Below are positions 1 through 7,508 of a stretch of 64,000 nucleotides of DNA, one piece after another. Position numbers and translations under genes: made by a program. The notes under the pieces are model-generated. The model did no database searches, had not been told where the DNA came from, and saw only the letters and a list, made by a program, of their open reading frames with translations. The stretch is from PNON01 sp963757065 (GTDB lineage: Bacteria > Chloroflexota > Anaerolineae > Anaerolineales > Anaerolineaceae), in the NCBI GenBank assembly GCA_963757065.1, contig CAVWQC010000001.1, forward strand, positions 372,001 through 436,000. The letters run 5' to 3'. Positions within the stretch are counted from its first letter, which is position 1; every line of letters begins with the position of its first letter.

Positions 1-729
1 CAAATAGTATTCCTTGAAACGGATCTCGTTCTTCTCAATTTCCTGCCAGCGGCGTAGTAGGCGCAGATTGGTCACTTCTTCTTCAGGAGGATTTAGGTAG
101 ATGGAGGTTAGATAACGTTTCTCCCGGCCGGGGATTCCAGCCACTGCCCAATCGGGGAATTTGTGATTCACCGGGGACATGGGCGGCATTTCAGCCGGTT
201 CCATCATTTGGCCAACCGAGCCATCTGTAAGCACGACTGCGATGGCACGATACTTCTCTGCGAGGTTAAAAGCATCGAAAGTAAAGTCGATTGATTCTTG
301 TACACTGCATGGAGCAAGAACAATGGCATGGTAATCGCCATGACCTCCGCCTCGGACGATCTGGTTGTAATCCGCTTGGGACGGGGCAATATTTCCCAAA
401 CCGGGTCCGCCACGCATCACATCCACCAGCACCATGGGGACTTCGGTTCCAGCGATATAGGAAAGCCCTTCCATCATCAAGCTGACACCGGGGCTGGAAG
501 ATGAGGTCATCACCCTCGCACCTGTACATGCTGCTCCATAAACCATATTGATGGCTGCCAGTTCACTTTCGGCCTGAACAAAAGGCCGTCCAAGTTCGGG
601 CATTCTGGCGGCCAGGTGTTCCAACAACTCTGTCTGTGGGGTGATGGGATAACCATAATAGGCTTCCAGTCCTGCCCGTAAGGCAGCTTCTGCGACAGCC
701 ACATTGCCTTTATACATTTCTCTCGTCAT
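1..729 (-). CDS. 2-oxoacid:ferredoxin oxidoreductase, alpha subunit (partial, 3' end off window)
   Basis: The frame is open from an ATG at 729 to the window edge (243 codons seen). The N-terminus carries the family signature YGYPITPQTE (about residues 27-36), followed by FVQAESELAAINMVYGAA and SPGVSLMMEGLSYI, typical of the pyrimidine/transketolase-type alpha subunit of the KorA/VorB/PorA family. Such enzymes oxidatively decarboxylate 2-oxoacids to acyl-CoA and reduce ferredoxin. The gene starts 2 nt after the stop of a ferredoxin-type delta subunit, so the operon order is delta-alpha, with beta and gamma expected to the left of the window. Whether the substrate is 2-oxoglutarate, a branched-chain 2-oxoacid or pyruvate cannot be decided from this part. 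Confidence 0.85.
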   Translation of the reverse strand, partial: MTREMYKGNVAVAEAALRAGLEAYYGYPITPQTELLEHLAARMPELGRPFVQAESELAAINMVYGAACTGARVMTSSSSPGVSLMMEGLSYIAGTEVPMVLVDVMRGGPGLGNIAPSQADYNQIVRGGGHGDYHAIVLAPCSVQESIDFTFDAFNLAEKYRAIAVVLTDGSVGQMMEPAEMPPMSPVNHKFPDWAVAGIPGREKRYLTSIYLNPPEEEVTNLRLLRRWQEIEKNEIRFKEYYL

Positions 730-731
730 AG

Positions 732-977
732 CTATCCCCCTCCCTGATTCGGTTTCGGTTGAGTTTCCCGATATACGGTTATGGCTGCTTCAGGGCAGAC
801 AATGGCGCAAATTCCACAACCGGTACAACCTAGATCTTTCAATTGCGCCGGGTGATACCCTTTTGGGGTCATCCGGTCACGTGCCAGTTCCAGAACATCC
901 TGGGGGCACTCACTAACACAAATTTCACACCCCTTACAATATCGATCATCAACTACGATCCGTCCCTTTGGGGGCAT
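732..977 (-). CDS. 2x[4Fe-4S] ferredoxin, delta subunit of 2-oxoacid:ferredoxin oxidoreductase
   Basis: An 81-residue protein with two cluster-binding motifs, CKGCEICVSECP (about residues 14-25) and CTGCGICAIVCP (about 51-62), the dicluster ferredoxin pattern of KorD/VorC subunits that pass electrons from the catalytic alpha/beta subunits to free ferredoxin. The start is set by a strong Shine-Dalgarno (GGAGGTG, minus strand, just upstream of 977). A perfect TATAAT lies on the minus strand at 1027-1022, a likely -10 element, but I see no convincing -35. The gene is the first of an operon running leftward and is transcribed divergently from metA. Confidence 0.85.
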   Translation of the reverse strand: MPPKGRIVVDDRYCKGCEICVSECPQDVLELARDRMTPKGYHPAQLKDLGCTGCGICAIVCPEAAITVYRETQPKPNQGGG

Positions 978-1079
978 TCACACCTCCGTTAATGTGAAAT
1001 AGGATGAAAATGGTTCTATTTATTATATCATCACGGGTCGATTCAAGGCGGAACCGATTAGTTTCCGATTACGAGTTTC

Positions 1080-1108
1080 TTGACTTAAGTAAAAAATCGC
1101 TGTAAACT
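1080..1108 (+). promoter_or_regulatory. Promoter of the met operon (TTGACT-17-TAAACT)
   Basis: TTGACT at 1080-1085 and TAAACT at 1103-1108 are separated by 17 bp, close to the sigma-70 optimum. The predicted transcription start is near 1115, only a few bases before the leader ORF ATG at 1117. The same -35 hexamer and 17-bp spacing occur ahead of the aromatic and branched-chain leaders in this window. Confidence 0.65.
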
Positions 1109-1116
1109 CTTTTCTA

Positions 1117-1227
1117 ATGATCGCCAAAGAGCAATTTTCCAATTCCTTGACCTTCCAAACCATTCCGATGCCTATGGTTATGATGATGGCTCTCTATCGA
1201 GGGCCTGATTTTGGTTGGAACGGTTAA
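1117..1227 (+). CDS. Met-rich leader peptide of the metA-metY operon
   Basis: A 36-codon ORF between the predicted promoter and the terminator. Codons 18-24 read M-P-M-V-M-M-M, five Met codons within seven (1168-1188), and the ORF ends with TAA at 1225-1227. There is no evident Shine-Dalgarno, and the ATG lies almost at the predicted transcript start, so translation may be leaderless. An internal start at 1168 is also possible. I infer a regulatory peptide whose Met codons sense charged tRNA-Met, because the downstream genes make methionine and the flanking RNA can form the alternative stems described in the next entry. It has no expected function as a protein. Confidence 0.75.
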   Translation: MIAKEQFSNSLTFQTIPMPMVMMMALYRGPDFGWNG

Positions 1228-1290
1228 GAAGTACTGATCTTTTTTGTTATCACAAAAACCGCCCAACCAGTTGGGCGGTTTTATTTTTTC
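1153..1290 (+). promoter_or_regulatory. Transcription attenuator of metA-metY (alternative RNA stems)
   Basis: Three mutually exclusive pairings can be read directly. (a) Protector: 1153-1161 (TTCCAAACC) with 1213-1220 (GGTTGGAA), 8 bp with one bulged A. (b) Antiterminator: GGTTGG 1213-1218 with CCAACC 1263-1268, plus CGGTT 1221-1225 with AACCG 1257-1261. (c) Terminator: 1255-1266 with 1271-1282. The 5' strand of (a) lies just ahead of the Met codon cluster, and the 3' strand lies just before the leader stop codon. A ribosome waiting at the first Met codons would block (a), free 1213-1225 for (b), and prevent (c). Fast translation to the stop codon would cover 1213-1225 and let (c) form. Known SAM riboswitch cores were looked for and not found. 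Confidence 0.7.
1255..1290 (+). terminator. Intrinsic terminator in the metA leader
   Basis: A perfect 12-bp stem, AAAACCGCCCAA / TTGGGCGGTTTT, with a CCAG loop is followed by ATTTTTT. No plus-strand gene lies upstream except the leader ORF, and the divergent genes run the other way, so this terminator can only act on the met leader transcript. The metA ribosome-binding site (GGAG, 1294-1297) begins right after the T-run. Confidence 0.85.
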
Positions 1291-1303
1291 CATGGAGAAG
1301 GAT

Positions 1304-2221
1304 ATGCCTATCAAAATTCCAAATCAATTACCCGCAAAAGCAGTGCTATTAAGTGAGAATATCTTTGTGATGGATGAAAATAGAGCTCTTCATCAAGATA
1401 TTCGCCCATTAAGGATTGCCATCCTCAACTTGATGCCAACCAAGATCGCTACAGAAACCCAATTATTACGGCTGCTCGGAAACACAGCCTTACAGGTGGA
1501 ACCTGTGCTGGTGCGAATGAGTTCCCATGACAGTAAGAACACACCTGAGGAACATTTGCAGACCTTTTATAAGACATTCAACGAGATCCGCAACCAGAAA
1601 TTTGATGGCCTCATCATCACCGGAGCGCCGGTGGAACAACTGCCTTTCGAAGATGTCGATTACTGGCCGGAATTGGTGGAGATCCTTGATTGGGGCCACA
1701 GCCATGTATTCGCACATCTCTATATATGCTGGGCTGCCCAGGCTGCCCTTTATCACCAGTTTGGCCTCCCCAAATACCCGCTGGCCGCCAAACAATTCGG
1801 TGCGTTCCCTCACCGGGTTGTGGAACAAAATGTCAAACTATTGCGTGGATATGATGATATCTTTTATGCTCCGCATTCGCGCCACACGGAAATTCGCCGG
1901 GAAGATATCGAGAAAATACCGAAACTAAAGATATTGGCTGAATCTGATGAAGCTGGTATTTACATTGTCGGAACAACAGACGACAGACAACTCTTTGTGA
2001 CCGGTCATTCCGAATATGATCCGCTTACTTTAAAAAAGGAATATGACCGTGACGTTGCTGCCAACCTGCCGATCCGGGTGCCTGCCAATTATTATCCGGG
2101 AGATGATCCGATCCCAAACACCGATCGTACGCTGGCGCGGACATGCAAACTTGTTGTTTGCAAATTGGATCAACTATTATGTGTACCAGGAAACCCCGTT
2201 CGATCTAAATCAAATCACTGA
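1304..2221 (+). CDS. metA: Homoserine O-acyltransferase (MetA family, predicted acetyl-CoA type)
   Basis: A 305-residue cytoplasmic enzyme that activates homoserine in methionine synthesis. The ATG at 1304 is chosen for its GGAG site and the N-terminus MPIKIPN; an upstream in-frame start would read through the terminator. The nucleophile is Cys142 in LYICWAAQAA, and the catalytic His235 and Glu237 lie in TGHSEYDP. Residue 111 is Glu (GAPVEQLPF). In the MetA family Glu111 goes with acetyl-CoA and Gly111 with succinyl-CoA, so the product should be O-acetylhomoserine. This fits the next gene, an O-acetylhomoserine sulfhydrylase 46 bp downstream. Expression is predicted to be controlled by the Met-codon attenuator. 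Confidence 0.93.
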   Translation: MPIKIPNQLPAKAVLLSENIFVMDENRALHQDIRPLRIAILNLMPTKIATETQLLRLLGNTALQVEPVLVRMSSHDSKNTPEEHLQTFYKTFNEIRNQKFDGLIITGAPVEQLPFEDVDYWPELVEILDWGHSHVFAHLYICWAAQAALYHQFGLPKYPLAAKQFGAFPHRVVEQNVKLLRGYDDIFYAPHSRHTEIRREDIEKIPKLKILAESDEAGIYIVGTTDDRQLFVTGHSEYDPLTLKKEYDRDVAANLPIRVPANYYPGDDPIPNTDRTLARTCKLVVCKLDQLLCVPGNPVRSKSNH

Positions 2222-2267
2222 AGAGAAATAATAAAACAATACATTCAAATTAATTGGAGAAAACAAC

Positions 2268-3560
2268 ATGAGCGACCAGACAACCACCCATCCTTATGGA
2301 TTTACAACCCGCCAACTGCACGCCGGGCAGAAGGCTGACCCGACGACAAAAGCCTGTGCGGTTCCGATTTATCAGACAACTTCGTACTTATTTGATAATA
2401 CGGACCATGCTGCCCGCCTATTTTCATTGGAGGAAAGCGGCAACATCTACACCCGCATCATGAATCCCACAAGTGATGTGTTCGAACAGCGCATGGCCAG
2501 CCTCGAAGGTGGGGTGGGTGCACTGGCAGTCAGTTCAGGACATGCCGCCCAGGCACAGGCGATTTTTGCTCTTGCAGGTGCTGGCGATCACATCGTATCT
2601 TCCTGCAACTTGTATGGGGGAACATATAACCAATTTGCATATACTTTGCCCCGACTAGGTATAAAAGTGACCTTTGTTGATCCCAAGGATCCAGAGAATT
2701 TTCGACGCGCCATAAAACCGAACACCAAACTGCTGTATGGTGAAACTCTTGGGAATCCCGGTATAAATATTTTTCCATTTGAAGAGGTGGTAAATATCGG
2801 CCGCGAGTTTGGCATTCCTTTGATGATCGATAATACATTCGCGACACCCTATCTTTTCCGTCCGTTTGAATGGGGCGCAAATATTGTCATCCACTCAGCC
2901 ACCAAATTCATTGGCGGGCATGGCACTTCCATCGGTGGTGTAATAGTGGATGGCGGGAATTTTCAATGGGCAGGGAATCCACGCTTTCCGAACTTCAATC
3001 AACCGGATCCTTCTTATCACGGCTTGATTTTCGCCCAACTTGGTGCCCCAGCTTTCATCACCAGGGCTCGTGTCCAGGTTCTGCGGGATATTGGTGGCTG
3101 CATTTCACCATTTAACTCGTTTTTATTCATCCAGGGATTGGAAACACTAAGTTTACGAATGGACCGGCATGTAGATAATGCCCAAAAAGTGGCAGAATTC
3201 TTATACAACCACCCAAAGGTGGCATGGGTCAGTTACCCTGGGCTAAAAAGCAGTCCGGACCATGCGGCGATGAAAAAATACCTGCCAAAAGGCGCCGGAG
3301 CCATCCTCGGTTTCGGGATCAAAGGAGGTAACAAAGCCGGAAAGAAATTCATCGACAGCTTGCAGCTTATCAGCCATCTCGCCAATGTTGGTGATGCCAG
3401 GAGCCTGGCTATCCACCCTGCCAGCACCACCCACAGTCAACTGAACGAAGAGCAACTGGCGAATGCTGGTGTAACTCCTGACTTCATCCGGTTAAGTATT
3501 GGGCTGGAAGATATCGAAGATATCCTCTGGGATCTTGATCAATCGTTGCAGGCAAGTTAA
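2268..3560 (+). CDS. metY: O-acetylhomoserine sulfhydrylase (PLP-dependent)
   Basis: A 430-residue member of the Cys/Met metabolism PLP family that converts O-acetylhomoserine and sulfide to homocysteine. Visible family signatures are the N-terminal FTTRQLHAGQ, YTRIMNPTSDVFEQRMASLEGG, the PLP-lysine segment VIHSATKFIGGHGTSIGG, and ARSLAIHPASTTHSQL near the C-terminus. The length and the ASLEGG and FIGGHGT segments fit the sulfhydrylase subgroup better than cystathionine synthases. It follows metA by 46 bp with GGAG ahead of the ATG, so the two form one operon making homocysteine by direct sulfhydrylation. A homocysteine methyltransferase is not in the window. Confidence 0.92.
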   Translation: MSDQTTTHPYGFTTRQLHAGQKADPTTKACAVPIYQTTSYLFDNTDHAARLFSLEESGNIYTRIMNPTSDVFEQRMASLEGGVGALAVSSGHAAQAQAIFALAGAGDHIVSSCNLYGGTYNQFAYTLPRLGIKVTFVDPKDPENFRRAIKPNTKLLYGETLGNPGINIFPFEEVVNIGREFGIPLMIDNTFATPYLFRPFEWGANIVIHSATKFIGGHGTSIGGVIVDGGNFQWAGNPRFPNFNQPDPSYHGLIFAQLGAPAFITRARVQVLRDIGGCISPFNSFLFIQGLETLSLRMDRHVDNAQKVAEFLYNHPKVAWVSYPGLKSSPDHAAMKKYLPKGAGAILGFGIKGGNKAGKKFIDSLQLISHLANVGDARSLAIHPASTTHSQLNEEQLANAGVTPDFIRLSIGLEDIEDILWDLDQSLQAS

Positions 3561-3601
3561 AAGGGATTATCAGTACTGAAATATTTTTCCGGTTTTGGCT
3601 A

Positions 3602-3630
3602 TTGACTTGCGTTCTTGAATTTGCTATAGT
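3602..3630 (+). promoter_or_regulatory. Promoter of the aromatic operon (TTGACT-17-TATAGT)
   Basis: TTGACT at 3602-3607 and TATAGT at 3625-3630 with exactly 17 bp between. The predicted start is near 3637, about 11 nt before the leader ORF ATG at 3648. Confidence 0.75.
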
Positions 3631-3647
3631 ATTTAGAATTAAACAAG

Positions 3648-3731
3648 ATGAAAATATCTAACCTGTTTACCTACCGCTATTCATTTTATTATTACGGCTT
3701 ACCAAATCCGGTAACCTTTGGCGGCGCTTAA
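3648..3731 (+). CDS. Phe/Tyr-rich leader peptide of the aro operon
   Basis: A 27-codon ORF ending with TAA at 3729-3731. Codons 7-16 read F-T-Y-R-Y-S-F-Y-Y-Y, and a further Phe is at codon 24: five Tyr and three Phe in total, with no Trp. The downstream operon makes chorismate and carries the chorismate mutase and prephenate dehydrogenase genes, so Phe/Tyr codons are the expected control codons. There is no strong Shine-Dalgarno; the 5' UTR would be about 11 nt. I infer a cis-acting attenuation peptide like pheL or the DAHP synthase leaders of other bacteria. Confidence 0.8.
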   Translation: MKISNLFTYRYSFYYYGLPNPVTFGGA

Positions 3732-3800
3732 ACAGGAAAGAGACTTTTCAAACAACTTAAACCTAAACTGCGATGCCCAAGGCACCGCAGTTTTTTATTT
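3662..3800 (+). promoter_or_regulatory. Transcription attenuator of the aro operon (alternative RNA stems)
   Basis: (a) Protector: CCTGTTTA 3662-3669 pairs perfectly with TAAACAGG 3729-3736. Its 5' strand covers leader codons 5-8 at the start of the Phe/Tyr run, and its 3' strand includes the leader stop codon. (b) Antiterminator candidate: GGCGGCGC 3720-3727 with GCGATGCC 3770-3777, 7 of 8 positions counting one G-U pair. (c) Terminator: 3765-3772 with 3786-3793 plus an inner TGCC/GGCA. (b) and (c) share 3770-3777, so they exclude each other. A ribosome stalled on the aromatic codons would open (a) and favour (b). Confidence 0.65.
3765..3800 (+). terminator. Intrinsic terminator in the aro leader
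   Basis: Stem AAACTGCG (3765-3772) / CGCAGTTT (3786-3793), one A-C mismatch, then TGCC/GGCA around a CAA loop, followed by TTTTTTATTT. The aroH Shine-Dalgarno GGAGG starts at 3801, directly after the T-run, so the terminator only makes sense as an attenuator. Confidence 0.82.
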
Positions 3801-3813
3801 GGAGGAAAACAGT

Positions 3814-4197
3814 ATGTCCATTCGCGGAATAAGAGGAGCTACGACCGTCGCTCAAGATACTTCTGCAGCCATTCTGGATGGTACCCGGGAACTTCTGGAG
3901 GAAATCCTTCTTGAAAATCCATCATTAAAGATAACGGATCTGGCGAGCGCATTTTTTACGGTAACTGATGACTTGAGTGCAGCTTACCCGGCAAAAGCAG
4001 CCCGTGAGATGGGATGGCATCAGGTGCCTTTGATGTGTGCTCGTGAGATCCCTGTTCCAGATGGTATCCAACACTGTATTCGAGTCCTGCTGCATTGGAA
4101 TACAACACTTTCGCAGCGTGAAGTCAAGCACGTTTACCTGCACGCTGCAGCCCGGCTGCGTCCGGATCTTGGCAACATAGAATCATCGGAGGAATAA
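3814..4197 (+). CDS. aroH: Chorismate mutase, AroH class
   Basis: A 127-residue monofunctional AroH-type chorismate mutase (chorismate to prephenate). It begins with the hallmark IRGIRGATTV-like sequence, has Arg/Glu-rich stretches typical of the trimeric Bacillus enzyme, and ends with HVYLHAAARLRPDL, matching the conserved HVYL..A..LRPDL tail. The ATG at 3814 follows GGAGG; an in-frame extension upstream would translate the terminator and is rejected. First structural gene of the aromatic operon, 1 nt before aroF. Together with tyrA and pheA it supplies the entry to tyrosine and phenylalanine. Confidence 0.9.
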   Translation: MSIRGIRGATTVAQDTSAAILDGTRELLEEILLENPSLKITDLASAFFTVTDDLSAAYPAKAAREMGWHQVPLMCAREIPVPDGIQHCIRVLLHWNTTLSQREVKHVYLHAAARLRPDLGNIESSEE

Positions 4198-4198
4198 G

Positions 4199-5285
4199 AT
4201 GCTGATCATTATGCAAGTTCGCGCAACATCAGAAGAAGTGGATAATGTCGTCCACCGTGTGGAATCTCTTGGATTAAAAGCTCACCTTTCACTTGGGGAG
4301 GAACGGGTGATCATAGGTGCGATAGGTGAAGGGCGCGAAGCTCTGGAGCATCTTACAGGAATTTACTGCCATGATCGGTGTGGATCGGGTGATGCCAATT
4401 TCGCGGCCATATAAATTAGCTTCACGCGAGTTCAGCCCTCAGGAGATACCAGTTTTTCCTTTGGACGGAGTTCATATTGGCGGAGAGGAAATCTTGATCA
4501 TCGCCGGTCCCTGTGCTGTAGAAAGCCGCAACCAGATGTTGGAGATCGCCCTGGCAGTGAAAGAAGCTGGAGCCCATGTATTACGCGGTGGTGCATTCAA
4601 ACCCCGCACTTCTCCCTATTCGTTTCAGGGTATGGGAATCGCCGGCCTGGAAATTCTTGCTGAGATGCGAGAGATAACTGGTATGCCGGTAGTGACAGAA
4701 GTGATGTCCACCGAACAGGTGTCACTGGTCGCCAAATATGCAGATGTATTACAAATTGGTGCTCGTAATATGCAAAACTATCCACTTCTTCACACAGCCG
4801 GAGAAAGTCAGCATCCGGTTTTATTGAAACGTGGTATGAGTGCCACAGTTGAAGAACTCTTAATGGCAGCCGAATATATACTCTCCCATGGAAACAGAAG
4901 GGTGATCCTGTGCGAACGCGGCATTCGAACTTTTGAGACTGCCACCAGGAACACTACCGATATCAATGCGATCCCGGTATTGAAAGCAGCCACACATTTA
5001 CCTGTGATTCTGGATCCCAGCCACAGTACAGGAAACTGGAAGCTGGTATCGGCCATAGCTCGTGCAGGTATCGCAGCCGGGGCAGACGGCCTTATAGTGG
5101 AAGTCCATCAGGCACCAGAAAATGCTTTATCCGATGGTGGACAAAGCCTGAAACCGGAAAAATTCGCAGAGACAGTAAGGCAAGTACGAGCCATAGCCGA
5201 GGCGATCGGTCGACGGGTTTATTCTTCTCCCGGAAAAGATACCCCCCAGCCAATCGCTGCAATATCCGGAGCTCACCATGAATGA
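4199..5285 (+). CDS. aroF: 3-deoxy-7-phosphoheptulonate (DAHP) synthase with N-terminal regulatory domain (frame break)
   Basis: Catalyses the first shikimate step from PEP and erythrose-4-phosphate. Residues about 1-70 form a ferredoxin-like (ACT-like) domain beginning MLIIMQVRATSEEV, as in Thermotoga-type DAHP synthases where it mediates Tyr/Phe inhibition. The TIM barrel follows with RPYKLASREF, IIAGPCAVES, LRGGAFKPRTSPYSFQG, CERGIRTFE and ILDPSHSTGNW. The reading frame breaks once near 4355-4372, inside the linker between the domains; both sides match the family without a gap, so a one-base consensus error is most likely. It overlaps tyrA by 8 nt. Confidence 0.88.
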
Positions 5286-6171
5286 ACCCGGCTTTACTGA
5301 TGGAAGCATCAATTTACGTCAAAGTCGGATCGCAATCATGGGATTGGGTTTAATGGGTGGGTCGCTGGCAATGGCTCTTAATGGCAAGGTTGGAGAAATT
5401 ATCGGAATCGATCCAGACCCACTCGCCTTACAACTGGCTGAAGAAAAACGCGTTTGTAATCACCTGGTTACCCATCCTGGAAATTCGCTGCAGACTGCCG
5501 ACCTGCTGATTTTAGCCATGCCTGTCCGGAAGATCATTCAGGTACTTGCTGAATTGCCCGGTCTTCATCCCGGCAACCCGGTGGTAATGGACCTGGGGTC
5601 GACCAAGGTTGACATCGTAAATGCCATGAATTGCCTGCCTGCCCGATTTGATCCATTGGGAGCTCACCCGATGTGCGGTAAAGAGAAATCTACTCTGGCT
5701 GCTGCAGATGCCAATCTTTTCAAGGGATCTCCATTTGTTTTCACCCGTCTGGAACGGTCTACAAATCGAGCGTGTAGTCTGGCTGCACAAATAGCTGAGG
5801 CTGTTCAATCAAAGCCTCTGTGGCTGGATGCTGAAACCCATGACAGGTGGGTTGCATCCACCAGTCATTTGCCATATCTGGCTGCATGTGCACTGGCAGC
5901 AGCAACTCCCATCGAAGCTTCAGTATTGGCCTCATCAGGCTATACCAGCACCACCCGGGTATCCACAACCAGCCCGGATATGATGCTGGATGTCCTCATA
6001 ACCAATCGAATAAATGTATTAGCCGGACTAAATGCATTCCGCCAACATTTGGATGATTTGCATACTTCTCTGGACAATAATGATTTCGCAGCGCTGAAAG
6101 GATTGCTACATCAAGCAGCCAGCCACCAGGCGGAAATTTTAACTGCAAAGCAGCAGGCAGGTCTTTCATGA
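5278..6171 (+). CDS. tyrA: Prephenate dehydrogenase
   Basis: A 297-residue NAD(P)-dependent enzyme that converts prephenate (or arogenate) toward tyrosine. The Rossmann motif IMGLGLMGGSLAMAL is at about residues 20-34, followed by DLGSTKVDIV, GAHPMCGKE and STSHLPYLAACAL, all typical of TyrA. There is no ACT domain at the C-terminus, so feedback control may rest on DAHP synthase and attenuation. The start overlaps the end of aroF by 8 nt and the stop overlaps aroA (ATGA), so the genes are translationally coupled. Whether prephenate or arogenate is preferred cannot be told. Confidence 0.9.
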   Translation: MNEPGFTDGSINLRQSRIAIMGLGLMGGSLAMALNGKVGEIIGIDPDPLALQLAEEKRVCNHLVTHPGNSLQTADLLILAMPVRKIIQVLAELPGLHPGNPVVMDLGSTKVDIVNAMNCLPARFDPLGAHPMCGKEKSTLAAADANLFKGSPFVFTRLERSTNRACSLAAQIAEAVQSKPLWLDAETHDRWVASTSHLPYLAACALAAATPIEASVLASSGYTSTTRVSTTSPDMMLDVLITNRINVLAGLNAFRQHLDDLHTSLDNNDFAALKGLLHQAASHQAEILTAKQQAGLS

Positions 6172-7508
6172 AAATGACCATCTCCCCTGGCAACAGGTTA
6201 TCAGGAACTGCCAAAATCCCTGGCGACAAGTCCATTTCCCACCGGGCAGCTCTTTTTGCAGCGCTGGCAGACGGAAAAAGTATCATTCATAATTTCCTTG
6301 TTTCCGGTGTAACTGAGGCAATGCTGCAAGCATTGGAAGATCTGGGAGTAAGTTGGAAACTTAACGGAAATACCCTGACTGTAATTGGACGTGGACTTTT
6401 CGGCCTTCGCAGCCCGGTTGATCCCATCAACTGTGGCAATTCAGCCACCACCATGCGGCTGCTGGCTGGAGCCCTGGCTGCCTCCGGTGTCAAAGCAACA
6501 TTGGATGGCTCCTCAGGGCTACGCCGAAGACCTATGCGCAGAATCACAGAACCATTGCAGAGCATGGGAGTTACCATTTTGGCATCTGAAGGCGGATGTG
6601 CGCCACTTATTACTTTCAGAACGCAACAAAGAGGATCACCTGATATCAGGAGCAATAAACCTTGATATTGCCAGTGCGCAGGTCAAGACCTGCCTCCTGC
6701 TGGCAGCATTAGCGGCTGACGGACCTGTCACCATAATCGAACCATCCCTTTCCCGTGATCATACCGAACGCATGCTTAAGAGTATGGGTGTTGAAGTGGA
6801 CTCGTTCCAATCTTCCACCGGTCCGGCGGTTAAATTAACTCCACCTGATCCTGCTTCCGCTTACTCCCCTGAATATGGTTGTTCCCGGTGATTTTTCTGC
6901 AGCAGCTTTCCTGATAGTGGCCGGAATAATTACCCCGGGTTCATCGATCACATTGCATGGAATCGGTTTGAACCCGACCCGGATTGGTCTGCTGACCACT
7001 CTTCAGGAGATGGGTGCGGATATAGAGGTACGCAATGAGGAAATCGTATCGGGGGAACCGGTTGGCGATCTGACCGTAACCTCCAAAGAACTGCACGGGG
7101 TAACAGTGGTTGGAGATCGGGTAGTCCAGATGATCGATGAATTTCCGGTTTTTGCAGTAGCTGCTGCATTTGCGCAAGGAATAACCACCGTGCATCACGC
7201 TGAAGAATTGCGGAATAAGGAATCAGACCGAATCGCTTCGATGTGTGAAAGCTTACGCAGGATGGGGGTACAAGTGGAGGAAGCAGAGGATGGTTTTACG
7301 ATCCACGGAAACGGTCAAGTACCCGGAGGAGTTGAACTGGATCCACATGGTGACCACCGTTTAGCCATGTCACTGGCAATTGCCGGATTGGCCTGCACAA
7401 AAGCCCATTGCCATTATAAATTCTGAGATCATTGCTGAATCTTTTCCCGATTTTGTTGATGTTCTGAAGAGCCTGGGTGCAAACATTATTCTGGTTGAAA
7501 ACGAATGA
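6168..7508 (+). CDS. aroA: 3-phosphoshikimate 1-carboxyvinyltransferase (EPSP synthase; frame breaks)
   Basis: Joins PEP to shikimate-3-phosphate. Recognisable blocks in order: GTAKIPGDKSISHRAALFAA, NCGNSATTMRLLAG, DGSSGLRRRPMRRI, ASAQVKTCLLLAALAADGP, VPGDFSAAAFLIVA, ELRNKESDRIASMCESLRRMG, DHRLAMSLAIAG and a C-terminal AESFPDFVDVLKSLG. The frame breaks near 6605-6612, 6850-6865 and 7399-7405. At each place the protein continues perfectly in another frame, so the total length (about 446 residues) is normal. In the only pathway to aromatic compounds such breaks are better read as sequencing errors than as gene loss. The stop overlaps aroE (ATGA). Confidence 0.85.

Noticed and set aside
1110..1255. 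SAM riboswitch or T-box upstream of metA
   Set aside because: The structured leader with terminator suggested one, but the conserved SAM-I core (GGTGGAGGGACTGGCCC type) and the T-box AGGGTGGNACCGCG element are absent, whereas an ORF with a Met run explains the structures better.
1114..1314. 66-codon minus-strand ORF opposite the metA leader
   Set aside because: No ribosome-binding site, composed of the reverse of the leader and terminator, and it crosses the metA start.
3769..3797. T-box-like GGCACCGCAG before aroH
   Set aside because: It resembles part of the T-box antiterminator, but it is just the 3' arm of the terminator; the region is too short and lacks a specifier domain.
6385..6891. 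Separate genes from the pieces of aroA, and likewise of aroC, leuC, leuA, ilvB, ilvE and tldE
   Set aside because: Each piece covers a different consecutive part of one conserved protein, lacks its own ribosome-binding site, and the pieces join without gaps.
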